Shown: positions 46,682-58,423 of the stretch, in pieces
Numbering within the stretch: position 1 is the first letter of the stretch
Layout of the letters: every line of letters starts with the position of its first letter
Origin: Turnera subulata
Taxonomy: Eukaryota; Streptophyta; Magnoliopsida; Malpighiales; Passifloraceae
DNA length: 64,000 nucleotides
Direction of reading: 5' to 3'
NCBI GenBank assembly: GCA_028386065.3
Contig: JAKUCV010003285.1
Span: forward strand, 36,180-100,179
Notes under the pieces: model-generated
Databases searched by the model: none
What the model saw: only the letters and a program-made list of their open reading frames with translations
Told to the model about the DNA's origin: nothing
Made by a program: the position numbers and the translations under genes

Positions 46682-47310
46682 TTTTTTTACTTACAATAAT
46701 AAAAAAGATACTTTATTCAAGTCTCAAATGAATTTATTGATATTCAAATGGATACTACGTTGAGATAATAAGTGAAAGAGATGTTTAAATATCTCTATAT
46801 TATAAAGGCTACTACTACAGGTAACAAATAATTTGTGAAAAGATTACCTGCATTATCCCTTAGATTGTACTATACAAATATCTAAGTCGGTGAAAGTTAT
46901 CATTTCTAGCCTGAAGCTGGCAAATAATTTTTCTTAAATTATTAAAATACATAGTTTGCACAACCTGAAGCTGGCACCAACTCTAAGTTGGTTCTCTTGT
47001 TTGGCATGACCGGTTGGGCCATCCCGGATCAATAATGATGTGGAGAGTTATTGAAATTTTATTTGGTCATTCATTGAAAAACCAGAAGTTTTTACAATCA
47101 ATGAATTGCCATGTGTTTGCTTGCTACTGAGGAAAAGTAATTATTCGGCTTTCATATGATGAGGTTGGCCTAGAATCACCAGCAAGTTTGGAAATAATTT
47201 AGGGACATATACGCGGGCTAATAAATCCGTCATGTTGACCATCTAGGTAATTTTATGATTTTAATCGATGCATCGACTAGATGGTCTATTGTGTGCTTAT
47301 TAGACGCAAT
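46682..47310 (+). other. E8 internal sequence, no intact coding region
   Basis: AT-rich with several 'cctgaagctggca' phrases (46909, 46970). No readable protein domain; probably decayed leader and gag. Confidence 0.4.
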
Positions 47311-48417
47311 TTGGCATTTTGCGCACTTTTTTTTAATAGTAATCGATGAAACTTTATTGATATAAGAAGAGAAACATATTTACAGGGTAGAAAAATCGGA
47401 ACAAAACTAGCTTAGAGGCAACACTAATGAGAAAAAGTCCCGCTACCCATACTACAGGCGAATTATCTTCCCAGACCACCCTTTAAACGGTTCTGGCGAG
47501 GCAAGAACACTACCCGCCGAGTAAGGGAATAAAGGGTGTGATCCCTTAAATCGCCAAAAAAACACGAGTGAGGACTAAATCAAAAAATATATCCCTGAAC
47601 AGCTGCTTGTTCTAAAAAACCAAAGAATTCCTCGTAAGCCACAACGACCATAGCATGGAGTAACCAAGGAGCATCCATACTTCCTGACAACTCGACGAAC
47701 CTACCAGCCATAGCCATTGTTGTAACCAAGCCTCAAGAGAGCTGGGCGCCACCCAAGTCGTACCCCACCACCGCACTAAGCGCTGCCATAATGAATATGT
47801 CAGCGGACAGTGAAGTAGCATATGGTCTACAGTTTCCATGTGTTTACGGCAGTGAGGGCATAGAGCATCTGTAATAGAGAAAATACGTCTAAAGAAGAGA
47901 GCCGCCTTGCTTGGTAGACTACTGTGAAGGGCACGCCACACAAAAGACTCAACCTTCGGAGGTGCCACAGACAGCCACAGGAGCAGGCAAAGGGAAGGCG
48001 TTGTAACCAGACGCAAAGCACGATAAGCAGACTTAATGGTGAAAAGATCAGTGACATCCTCAGACCAGGTCCACCTATCACTGTCAGTAGAGGATAAAGA
48101 AATTGCCGCCAACAGCTCATGTAAAACTTGGCATATCTCAAGCTCCCACGGATACAACTGCCGCGTCCATCCCCCAAAAAAATTGGTACTCAAAGCACCC
48201 GAACTCCACATCTCCTTCAAGGAAGAGAGCTGAAAAGAGGATAAACGATATAGACAAGGATACACATCCTTCAAACAGCCAAACGGAGACCACTGATCAT
48301 GCCAAAAACTGATCCTACACCCATCACCTACATACAACTTCAAACCCACAGATAAAGTATGACCGGACGGTCCTACAAAATCGCCACTTTTAATAAGTAT
48401 TGGCAGTTTGCGCACTT
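47311..48417 (-). mobile_element. E9: 5'-truncated LINE fragment in E8
   Basis: The body (about 47329-48399, minus) is flanked by an 18-bp target duplication with one mismatch, TTGGCATTTTGCGCACTT (47311-47328) and TTGGCAGTTTGCGCACTT (48400-48417). On minus it ends in a short A-rich tail next to the left duplication. Only the C-terminal end of ORF2 remains. Confidence 0.85.
47612..48399 (-). pseudogene. LINE ORF2 C-terminus (zf-RVT domain) in E9
   Basis: An open frame of about 260 codons reads VGDGCRISFWHDQW, FTIKSAYRALR, APPKVESFVWRALHSSLPSK and a zinc-binding LCPHCRKHMETVDHMLLHCP, then W-rich sequence. This is the zf-RVT region that follows RT in plant L1 elements. It starts within the 5' truncation and carries no catalytic RT motif. 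The first residues come from the flank. Not functional as it stands, although the frame is intact. Confidence 0.85.
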
Positions 48418-48529
48418 ATTTTAATATTGGAGCTAATTGCGGCTACACATCCCTAATTATTTTATAAGACTATATGTCTTGATAATACTGGTGTATTCCT
48501 TTAATGGTTAATATATATTATTGGAAATA

Positions 48530-49500
48530 ATGGTTGAACATCCTGAAGCTCATGTTCATACCCAAAACGATCTGGGTGAATCGTTTATTGAATATTTTCA
48601 ATTGATTGCAAGACCATTGCTATTGACAAATTACTGCTTGGGAACATGCTATTTTATATGCAGCAGCACTTGTGCGCATCAAGCCTACAAGTCATCATAA
48701 GATCTCCCCATTTAATTGGTTCATGATCACGAACCTAATATCTCCCATCTTCGGACTTTTTGTTATGTATCAATTGCTCCACCACAGGGAACTAAAGTGA
48801 GTGCTCAAAGAAGATTGGGAATATAAGTTGGGTATGAATCTCCATCGGTTATAAAATAATCGAATCAACTGGAGATTCATTTGTTTATTGTCAATTTGAT
48901 AAAAGTGTTTACCCGATATTAGGGGGAGAAAATAAGCAGCTGGATCAAGATATTATTCAAATGCTATATCAATATCTAGTTTTGATCCTCGAACAAATCA
49001 GTGTGAACCTGGAGTTCAAAAGATGATTCATTTGCAAAATTTAGCAAATCAATTGCCAGACACATTTACTAGAGTGACCAATTCCTATATACTAGCTGCA
49101 GATGCTCTTGTTAAAACTGATGTCCCCGAAGGACAAGCAAAGAATGCAAATGAATCCAAAAGCATGCCAGAAGCGTGGTAGAATACTTGGTTCCAAAGTG
49201 AAAAATTTTAGAAAAAGAAAAAGAAGCAAAGATACAAGATGGCCCCAACGAGAAAATAAGACCTCTAGTAGAGGTTCGAATTGAAAATCCTCAGAAAGAG
49301 GAAAATCCTCCAGAAGAGATTTCTGACACAAATGATAAAGTTCCAGAAGTAACTCAGGTACCTGAAATAAATGAAAATGACGAGATCTCGATCAATTATA
49401 TTGTGTCAGAAATAAGATGGAACCGACGTGAAATAACCTTCGACAGAATTTTTTGCATATAATTAGCGCTAAATATTATGGAAGAAAATGAGAATCATGA
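48530..49500 (+). pseudogene. pol: E8 copia integrase C-terminal part
   Basis: A frame reads EHPEAHVHTQNDLGESFIEY, then QLIARPLLL (the usual HTQNGLAE...LIARPLL), followed by HDHEPNISHLRTFCY, QRRLGI.VGYESPSVIK and GGENKQLDQDI. Conserved order but many stops and shifts. The catalytic Glu region (GESF for AES) is altered in part. Confidence 0.75.
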
Positions 49501-49559
49501 ACCTACATTTGTTGATAAATGTAGACGCAGAAATAATTGGCCAAAGTAGAGAGACAAAA

Positions 49560-49960
49560 TTGAGGCTGTGTTAGACTCGCTTGTGATGCGAGAAGTTTTT
49601 CGGACCTATAGTCCGTACACCAGATGGTGTAAAACCGGTCAGTTATAAATGGGTATTTGTGCGGAAAAGAAGTGAACAAAATGAAATAGTAAAATATAAT
49701 GAATGGCTTCGCACAATGTTTTACCCAATGACATGGTATTGATTATGTGGAGATATACTCCCCTATGGTGGATGCAATTATTTTTCAGTGTTTGATAAGT
49801 CTAGTAGTACATGAAAAAAAAAAACTAGAAATGCGTCTAACAGATGCTCTTACAGCCTATTTTTATGGATCCATAAGTCATGATATATACATGAGAATCC
49901 CTGAAGGATTCAAGTTGCCTGAAGCAACTAATTCCCGGGAATATAGTCAATTAAACTAAA
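49560..49960 (+). pseudogene. pol: E8 copia reverse transcriptase fragment
   Basis: Segments such as GPIVRTPDGVKPV-like text (49600, frameshifted) and the open stretch EIYSPMVDAIIFQCLISLVV then MRLTDALTAYFYGSISHDIY and MRIPEGFKLPEA match the N-terminal half of copia RT. The YVDD box region is decayed (DVCSIIIVVDDL-like at about 50000). Confidence 0.75.
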
Positions 49961-50299
49961 TTGATCTTTACGTGGTTTGAATTAATTTGGATATGTGTAG
50001 TATAATTATTGTTGTTGATGATTTAGATACTATTGTTATATTATTGGGACTCCTGAAGAAGTTTCCAAAGTCGTGCTATGTTTAAAAAAAAATAAAAAAG
50101 GGAGTTAGAGATGAAAAATCTCAAAAGATTAGATTGGTCCTGAAGTACCATATCATAGTGCAGTCTATCTTGCTAGTAATATAAAACCTGAAGCTTTTAC
50201 TATAAACACGTTAGCAACATATAACTGTGCTCTAACTTTGCCACAAAGCCTGAAGCTTTCCATTATCTTGGGATTTAATGGATATAAAATTATTTTAAC

Positions 50300-50862
50300 C
50301 TTGTGAATTCAAGGAGAATATAGTTTGTTTTGCAGATGCAGATCATCTATTTGATCCACATAAAGCCCTGGCAAATACATGAAGTATCATGGCGACCACA
50401 AAACAAAGTATCATTGCTAGCTCTTCAAGTAATGCAGAAATTGTGGTCATACATGAAGTTAGCAGAGAATATATTTTGGCTAAAATTGATGATGCAGCAT
50501 ATTCAAGATTCAAGTGAATTAGACAACCAGGAAGATGCTCCAACGACGATATATGAGGATAATGCTAACTGCATTGCCCAATTGGAGGGAGGATACATAA
50601 AAGATTCATTCAAGTGACATCTGGTAGATATATTTACAAAATCAGTTCCTACTATAATTTTTTAAAAGTTTATAAGGAGGATTGGTTCATGGAGGGTTGG
50701 AGATATCAAGCGAAGCCAAAATCAGGGAGAGTAGAATACGCACTGCACTCTTTTTTCCTTCACCAAGTTTTTATCCGACTGGATTTTTCTTGGTAAGGTT
50801 TTCAACGAGGCAGTTCTTCCCAAGCGTAATCTATCTAAGGTGCAATGACATTCAAGGAGGAG
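50300..50862 (+). pseudogene. pol: E8 copia RNase H end and PPT
   Basis: Fragments read ADADHLFDPHKA, WRPQNKVSLLALQVMQKLWS, LKLMMQHIQDSS and APTTIYEDNANCIAQLEGGYI (the copia ILYEDNxACIAQ motif). Then come HSFFLHQVFI and IYLRCNDIQGGVL. CAAGGAGGAG (50853-50862) is the PPT directly before the LTR. Confidence 0.75.
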
Positions 50863-51335
50863 TGTTATAAATAAATTATGGTGAATGTCATTGTTACCAT
50901 CCACTAAAACTCATTTTTTACCGTACTCAAATTTATCCCCGATAAAATTTTTTACCATACACCAAACTTTCACATGGGTTTTTCTTCTACCTACCTATCT
51001 ACCCCCTTCATTTTCACACACACACACATACATCCTATCATAAACTTCACTCTCTTCTCATTTCCATGCATCTCTCTTTTTTCCTCCCTCTATCTATATT
51101 TTATTATTTTCTATTATCATTATTATCAAAGTTGTATTATTACCATTAAAGTTGTATTACTTTCATCAAGGTTGTATTATTACCTTGATCAAGCTTGTAT
51201 TATTCCATCATGAAGTGAAGTTCATCCCCCAATTTTATAACACTTAGGAGAATACTTTATCCATAGCTATAGATATCACAAATCTTTCAGTAGTTGGTGA
51301 TCAATCCACATCCTGTGTATTTCTTTTTATGTTAA
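50863..51335 (+). mobile_element. 3' LTR of E8 (end approximate)
   Basis: Starts TGTTATAAATAAATTATGG after the PPT. The end is estimated at ATGTTAA after CACATCCTGTGTATTTC. Contains four units of about 22 bp with core TTGTATTATTACC (51128-51209). Confidence 0.65.
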
Positions 51336-51901
51336 AAAAATAGTGATAGCAACAATAATAATACTAGCTCACTACCCGTGGATTCCATGGGCCTAGTTAG
51401 TATTAGTATAATAATATGTAGTTTAAAGTATTTTTTTGACACACATAGTATTTTTTAAGCAATTAAATAGTTCATAATTTTTTTCTGATTTAGTATACTT
51501 TTTTCCTTTGTTTCCACCTCTATTTTTTTACACAATTTTTCATTCTTTTTACTAATATGTTCCACCTCTATTTCTTGTTGCATCTTTCAACAATTGTATT
51601 TCGGTCAACAAAATCAAACAAATGAATAGGGATATTTTTTATATCTCCTATTACTTGTTCAATTTTGGTAGAACCATAAAATAAAATTTTAAATTGGTGC
51701 TTCACTGGTCGGTTTTGACTGGTTTCTTTAACCATCTTGAAATTAGAGATTTTATAGACCAAGCTTTCTTGCAATTTGGCACGAAAATGTTGTGCAAAAC
51801 TTTTCTTTATTATAGCATGCATCATTGAACCCTATTTCAAAATCACACAAAAAATTTTAAAAAAGTTAGGAAAAATTTTAAAAATAAAATAATGCCAAAA
51901 A
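51336..51901. other. AT-rich stretch left of the gap
   Basis: No gene is supported. A minus-strand ORF of 85 codons (51568-51825) has no recognisable domain. Confidence 0.5.
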
Positions 51902-52864
51902 NNNNNNNNNNNNNNNNNNNNNNNNNNNNNNNNNNNNNNNNNNNNNNNNNNNNNNNNNNNNNNNNNNNNNNNNNNNNNNNNNNNNNNNNNNNNNNNNNNN
52001 NNNNNNNNNNNNNNNNNNNNNNNNNNNNNNNNNNNNNNNNNNNNNNNNNNNNNNNNNNNNNNNNNNNNNNNNNNNNNNNNNNNNNNNNNNNNNNNNNNNN
52101 NNNNNNNNNNNNNNNNNNNNNNNNNNNNNNNNNNNNNNNNNNNNNNNNNNNNNNNNNNNNNNNNNNNNNNNNNNNNNNNNNNNNNNNNNNNNNNNNNNNN
52201 NNNNNNNNNNNNNNNNNNNNNNNNNNNNNNNNNNNNNNNNNNNNNNNNNNNNNNNNNNNNNNNNNNNNNNNNNNNNNNNNNNNNNNNNNNNNNNNNNNNN
52301 NNNNNNNNNNNNNNNNNNNNNNNNNNNNNNNNNNNNNNNNNNNNNNNNNNNNNNNNNNNNNNNNNNNNNNNNNNNNNNNNNNNNNNNNNNNNNNNNNNNN
52401 NNNNNNNNNNNNNNNNNNNNNNNNNNNNNNNNNNNNNNNNNNNNNNNNNNNNNNNNNNNNNNNNNNNNNNNNNNNNNNNNNNNNNNNNNNNNNNNNNNNN
52501 NNNNNNNNNNNNNNNNNNNNNNNNNNNNNNNNNNNNNNNNNNNNNNNNNNNNNNNNNNNNNNNNNNNNNNNNNNNNNNNNNNNNNNNNNNNNNNNNNNNN
52601 NNNNNNNNNNNNNNNNNNNNNNNNNNNNNNNNNNNNNNNNNNNNNNNNNNNNNNNNNNNNNNNNNNNNNNNNNNNNNNNNNNNNNNNNNNNNNNNNNNNN
52701 NNNNNNNNNNNNNNNNNNNNNNNNNNNNNNNNNNNNNNNNNNNNNNNNNNNNNNNNNNNNNNNNNNNNNNNNNNNNNNNNNNNNNNNNNNNNNNNNNNNN
52801 NNNNNNNNNNNNNNNNNNNNNNNNNNNNNNNNNNNNNNNNNNNNNNNNNNNNNNNNNNNNNNNN
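51902..52864. other. Assembly gap (963 N)
   Basis: Unknown bases. ORFs crossing it are meaningless. Both edges are A-rich. Confidence 1.
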
Positions 52865-54300
52865 AAAAAAACAGAAAGCATGTAAAATGGAAACTTACCT
52901 TTTCATCAATTAGAATTAAATCTAGACTGATAAGGATATTGTTCAATTTGGTATTCTAAAGACTCCCACATCCTTGAAACACGAACTTGAATTGTAAAAA
53001 AGTCATTTTCAGGGCATAATTCGTCCAAAGTATTTGAATTCATTGCCCTGGAAAGAAAAATTATAAATATTATAGGAATGAAAAATACGCAGATTCTAAA
53101 ACTAAAAAATATAATGACATTTAAAAAAATATAGAAACTAAAAAGAGAATACTAAAGAAACTAAAAGAAACAATGAATGAAAAAAAATTGTATTGCATTA
53201 AAAGTAATGTAAAAAAGAGAAACTAAAAAAAACTAATACTAACATCCGTCCTGGAAGCCAAAAGAAAGAAGGGGAGAAGAGAGAAAAAATAGAAAAGGAA
53301 CTGTAACACACACAACTGTAGACATGTATTTATACAGAATAAGAGCTTTAGAGATGAGACATTAATCATAATTCCTTAATTATCACTTCAGAAATTATCA
53401 AACTCATCCGAAATTATCAAACTCTACCGAAATTCTAGTTAAGAGGAAAAAAAAAAACAAACCAATCTAATCAAACAAAAAAGATAGAATATATATATAA
53501 TACCAATCTGATCAAACTCTATCGAAATTATCAAACTCATCCGAAATTCTAGTTTAGTAAAAAAAACAAACAAACTCATCCGAAATTATACTAAAAATGA
53601 AATTGTAGTAAAAAATTAACATATAATAATCTAGTTGAATCAAAATTCTAGTAACTTAATTATCATAAAAAAATAATAATACATTAAACAACAACCGAAA
53701 TTGTAGTTCCCCAATTTTACTAAAAATTGTTCCCCAATTTTACTAAAAACGAAATTGTAGAAAAAAAACAATCAGATTAAAAACGGAAATTCTAACTTAA
53801 TTATCATACAAAAAATAATAATACATTAAATAACAATCGAAATTTTAGTTCCCCAATTTTACTAAAAGCAAAATTATTGAAAAAAACAATCAGATTGAAA
53901 ACGGAAATTCTAATCAAACCAAAATTCTAGTTTAGAGGAAAAAAAAACAAACCAATCTTATCAAACAAAAAGGATAGAATATATATCTTAGGACTGTATC
54001 ATTAAAAAATTCTGATTGTGGAGAGTACTAATCTTGCTAAAAAATCTGATCGTGTATAATTAGGTATCTTGCTAAAAAAATCTGATCGTGTATAATTAGA
54101 TTTTTCCTTAATTCTAATTGGGTTAATTATAATGAAAATAAGGGCCAATCAAACAACACCTAAAACCCTCCGCATGGCAAAAAACGAAGAACTCAAAGCT
54201 TACACATAGCAAAAAAGCAAGACTCTAAAAATTCTATGTGTCAAAACCTGGTGAGGGATTCAGCTATTAATATATATAATAGATTTCATGACAATAGCTT
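52865..54300. repeat. AT-rich region with local duplications
   Basis: Segments recur: 'aggaaaaaaa..caaaccaatct.atcaaacaaaaa' at about 53442-53495 and 53932-53987; 'ttccccaattttactaaaa' at about 53707, 53729 and 53850; and a 35-bp direct repeat (TCTTGCTAAAAAATCTGATCG...) at about 54032-54099. No coding evidence. Confidence 0.7.
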
Positions 54301-55030
54301 TTGTAATGTAGTGGCATGATTTCCATTTCAGGTCATATAGTTGTTAAGATTCCTGTGTACCAAAAACAATATTTCAAGAAAACACATTGTAACATTTGTG
54401 CTAGCCATATTCACGAACGAGAGCAGTATTGCCAACATAAAAATGAATTAATTTGGTACGTGATCTCACAGTCGACAAAGATGGATCCTAGTATTCAAGT
54501 ACATTTCACAATATATAATGGCTGGTTCCGTTCTTTCCTCCTGACTAAACATTAAACTTTAGCTGGTTCTTTCCTCCTGATTTTAACTGGAAATTATATT
54601 CCGAGATGCATTACCTATACAAGTGCTGCTGCCTTAGATGTTGGGTAGGAAGAAAAGAGCATTATCTTTCTCAATCTGCAAAGTTGTTGGTATTAAACTA
54701 AGCTAGTTTTATTATTCTACAAAAGTGATCATGGTTTGTTTCCTAGCATGTCTTTATTTGAATAACCCTATTGCCGACACACTACAACTCACACGGGAAA
54801 ATCATTTTACAGCGTTGTTCTGGGGTAAATTAAGGGCATCCAGAAACAGCATCCTGCTCTGATAGCAAAAGAACAAAATTATTGAGCGCTTGATGCCAAA
54901 TTACCAATTAATAAACAGGGACCAACAAGCTCTTGTTGCTTAGCGTGTATTTCACTGTTCTCCTGTAATCTCCTAGTCATCTTGCCCCCATCCCCTTCAT
55001 GTATATTTTATCCCTTTTACACAGGGAAGG
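54301..55030. other. Intergenic sequence upstream of the sugar transporter
   Basis: No supported gene. A 79-codon plus ORF at 54316 has no known signature. A 'ggttctttcctcctga' phrase occurs twice (54527 and 54565). Confidence 0.5.
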
Positions 55031-55037
55031 AAAGGTC

Positions 55038-55046
55038 ATATATATG
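55038..55046 (+). promoter_or_regulatory. Candidate TATA box of the sugar transporter
   Basis: TATATATGA, about 140 bp before the ATG, followed by a CT-rich leader (55078-55115). Confidence 0.35.
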
Positions 55047-56608
55047 AGCAAAACTTGTAAACCAAAACGCGCCAGAGCTTATCTTTTTTCTGCTCAATTT
55101 TTTTCTCATTCTTCTAGTCATCACCGGGGTCTTTCTTGTGTGTGGTAAAGAAGAAATAAATAAACCATACAATTAAAGCAGATAAATGGAGGGAGAAAAC
55201 TTGGAAGCTGGAGTTCTTCCCACGAAACCACTGCTCGTTAAAGATAATAAATCTTCTGCCATTTCAAGTGATTCTTCAGTGGTTACTGCCTCTGTTGTCT
55301 TCAGCACTTGTGTTGCTGTTTGTGGTGCATTCTGCTATGGATGTGCTGTAAGTATACACACAAACATATATATCTTACCACAAGTACAAGAATGATGCAA
55401 TATAGTTATGTTCAGTTCAATTTTTAGAAAGTGTACTGTAAGAATATATATATAAGCTCCCGTTCCTTATTGTATTTCACTGTTTTTAACTCTGTTGTGT
55501 TCCTTCTCCTTGGTTTTCAACTTTTGATTAACTAAGTTGATGAAAAAACTTGATGGGATCTGTTGTAGATTCCCACTTTGCTTCTTCATAATTAAATTCT
55601 TTTTTTTCATTTAAAATGTACTATATGAATAACCTAAACTGAAACCAATCTTGAATTCAACTTCTGAATTGAATCCAATCCAGTCCATACCAAACGGGTT
55701 GTTAGGTGATGATTCCTGAAACTGTTTTAAGGTCTTATTATGTATCTTTGAGAGTTTTTTTTTTTTTTTTCTAAAGCAAGTTATCAGTATTAAAATATCA
55801 TCTTTTAACATTTCCGACACCATAAAATTAAAATCCATAATATTGTCTTGTTATTAAACCTTTTAAAGAAATTGGTTGTTTTATCTGCAGTGTGTCATGC
55901 ACAGATGCAACTTGTTTTGTCTGAGTTGGTTTCACATATCTGGACTGTAAACTTACATGGAGTGAGTTAATGATGCTTAATCTGTTAGAATTTAGTGGCA
56001 AAAAACTATGCTTTAGTTTACAGAAGACCATGAGATCGAGCTTCTGCAGAAGTTTTGAATAACAAAATAATATATTTTTTTTTTTGATGAAACAACAAAA
56101 TAATATTAATACTGTGTTCTGAACTATACATGTTGCAGGTGGCATACTCGTCGCCTGCAGAATCTGGGATCATGAAAGGTTTGGGCCTTTCTGCAGCTGA
56201 AGTCAGTAACTCTTTAAAATGACCTTATTTTTTTTTTCTTTAAATCCATATCTTTGAGGATAGAAAATGTGACAGGGAATCCCAATCAAAGTTGCAAGTT
56301 TGTACTTGTGACATTAAATTTCTGATCTGTTTTTCTTTCTTTTTCTACTGGCATGCAGTACTCATTATTTGGTTCAATCCTGACAATTGGAGGAGTAATT
56401 GGTGCATCATTTTGTGGGAGGATTGCGGCTAGCATTGGTCTGCGACATGTATGTTCCCTACCTAGTCGCTTGTTTTGGAAACCCCCATTGTGGTAACTCA
56501 ACGTGCTCTTGTCTCTAATTTTAACTTATTCATCCTCTAACAAGGCAGGCCATGTGGATTTCTGAGGCATTCTGCACTTTGGGGTGGCTTGCTATAGTAT
56601 TTGCAAAG

Positions 56609-57892
56609 GTAATAATTAATTCCTGGCTAGCTAGCTACAGTTTGTCCCTTTTTTTTTCCTTATTTTTCAAATATATTAGGAAACGTTCACATTCCATGCA
56701 CAAGGATCTGTAGTACTCTTTGCTTACATATGGTTTTCATGACTTTTTGCCTAACCGGAACTAATCTAAAAAGACTAATCATATTTTTCATTTTGATTGT
56801 ACTTTTGGACATTTTGCATCCTTCTGTCAAAAAAATGGATATTTTTCATCTTGTGTTTATTTTTTCGAGATATTTTTCATCTTCTTCTTATCTTAATGCT
56901 GCCGTGTCAATTTTTTTTGACCCGTCAGCATTTTCTGTGAGGAAAGTCGGAGAAAAATGGAGATGTCTCGAAAATTTAACATAGGGATGGAAAATATTCA
57001 TTTTGTAACATAAGGATAAAAAATGTTCAAAACCACAAACACAAGAAAAATATGATTAGTCCAATCTAAAAAGAAGGCCACGAACCAGCAGAATAAGAAT
57101 TTAATAGATAATAAATATATAATGATATATTATTATTTACCGATAAATACTAAATAAAGAAAGAAATAAAATCTTGAAGTAAAATTTTAACATTAAATAA
57201 TATACTTTTAGAAATAATACAATTATGAGGGTGGTATACAGATTTTTTTGTACAGGTTCAACCAGATTAACTATCGGCCGGTTCAACTAGTTTCTTTGTT
57301 TGGAATCGATTGCTTAACTGGGTAACTAAGTGAAAATTGAACTTCGGCTCCAGATGACGGTCCGACTAGCTGGGTCAGTCCAATTGGGATAGCAACACCT
57401 TTTGGTATAATAACTTGATCTAGCAATTCGAGTTAACATGTCGGGTTCGTGTCAGGTTAAATAGGTAAGCGGGTTTTAATTTCTCAACCCGACATGAGCT
57501 ATTTAACAATCGTGTTGTGCGTGTCAACCGCTTTATAATATTGTCGGGTTAGAGTTAACCAACGGGTTGACTTATTAATTCTAACAGGTCTACAAATTTT
57601 ATTTTGTCTATTTTTTCTTAGCAAATAGGTATATAATTAAATTTTTTATATATTAAATAAAATTATAAATTATAAAATTGTGATATAATATTATTTAAAA
57701 CTATATATAAAAATATCGTTGGATAAACTTAGTAGCTTTTGCTTTAAATATTAAATAAGTTATTATTTATTAACTTTAAAAAATTAATATATAAGATACC
57801 TATCCGGTTGACCTGCTAATTTTCATTTCGTATGAGGTCAATCCATTTAAGACTTTGGGTCTAAAAATAACACCATTGATATTCCTTTGTAG
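56609..57892 (+). other. Intron 4 of the sugar transporter (1.28 kb), inflated by insertions
   Basis: Holds a Mutator-like MITE (56772-57062), then AT-rich sequence. At 57400-57600 there is a segment with inverted 'gtcgggtt / aacccgac' pairs (for example GTCGGGTTCGTGTC at 57440 and CTCAACCCGACATGAG at 57483), another probable TE relic. Confidence 0.7.
56772..57062. mobile_element. Mutator-like MITE with long TIRs in intron 4
   Basis: The right end reversed reads GGACTAATCATATTTTTC and the left end AGACTAATCATATTTTTC. Similarity continues inward for roughly 100 bp (…ACATTTT..ATCCTT.TGT…, TTTTCGAGA.AT). It is flanked by a 9-bp duplication AATCTAAAA (56763-56771 and 57063-57071). Target length and long TIRs fit MULEs. 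No coding capacity. Confidence 0.75.
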
Positions 57893-58423
57893 GACGCATG
57901 GCCTTTGTATGTAGGAAGATTGTCGCTTGGATTCGGAGTTTGGGCTCATCACATATGTGGTAATGTTACTTTGGTCCATCCTTGAACTTAAAAATTAATA
58001 AAACTAGAAATAACAAAACTAAAATATTATATTTTTCCGTAGGATAGGATGCTTGGCCTTTGTACTAAAAACGTTCATTTCTTCACAATTAGGTACCTCT
58101 TTATATTGCGGAGATAGCTCCGAAAAATCTTAGAGGAACATTTTCTTCTGCTAATCAGGTAAACAAATTGAACCATTGCATAAAATTAAACTCTTTTACT
58201 ATTATTATATTAGACTAATTAATCATCGGGAGAATGGTGATGAGGAATTCTATTGAACCATACAGTTGATAACAACCTGCGGATTCTCGTTTGTATATTT
58301 CGCTGGAAATATGATTCCTTGGCGGTGTTTGGCTGTAGTAGGTAATTCTTTGGTTTGAAACCTGGATAGTATATTAATACTTCAAAATAGCATGATAGCT
58401 TACATAGTCAAAAGCAAAACACC

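Larger units (their letters stand above)
46377..51335 (+). mobile_element. E8: decayed Ty1/copia element, 5' LTR missing, split by E9
   Basis: The internal region (46377-50862) has copia pol fragments in the order integrase C-part, RT, RNase H, then a PPT and a 3' LTR starting TGTTATAAAT at 50863. No matching LTR is present at the left, where the sequence joins E6. Numerous stops and frameshifts. Confidence 0.75.
55186..58341 (+). pseudogene. ERD6-like sugar transporter (MFS), 5' seven exons, frameshifted; rest beyond E10
   Basis: Exons: 55186-55347, 56139-56201, 56359-56448, 56549-56608, 57893-57959, 58093-58158, 58266-58341, all with GT-AG introns and mostly phase 0. The N-terminus MEGENLEAGVLPTKPLL precedes TM1 (VVFSTCVAVCGAFCYGCA). 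Then VAYSSPAESGIMKGLGLSAA, YSLFGSILTIGGVIGASFCG, AMWISEAFCTLGWLAIVFAK, VPLYIAEIAPKNLRGTFSSA and LITTCGFSFVYFAGNMIPWR follow the ERD6/ESL family closely. These tonoplast or plasma-membrane proteins move monosaccharides with protons. Exon 5 is 67 bp instead of 66: an extra T in the run 57939-57941 shifts the frame, and without it the residues would fit the family through the splice. The loop motif expected as GRxADxxGRR reads GRIAASIGLRH, losing the Asp and one Arg. Roughly the first six TM helices are here; the rest would lie past E10 and the window. Confidence 0.85.

Noticed and set aside
51832..52959. Long ORFs across the N stretch
   Set aside because: They consist almost entirely of unknown bases.
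54316..54555. 79-codon ORF upstream of the transporter
   Set aside because: No domain, no leader or splice context tying it to the gene.
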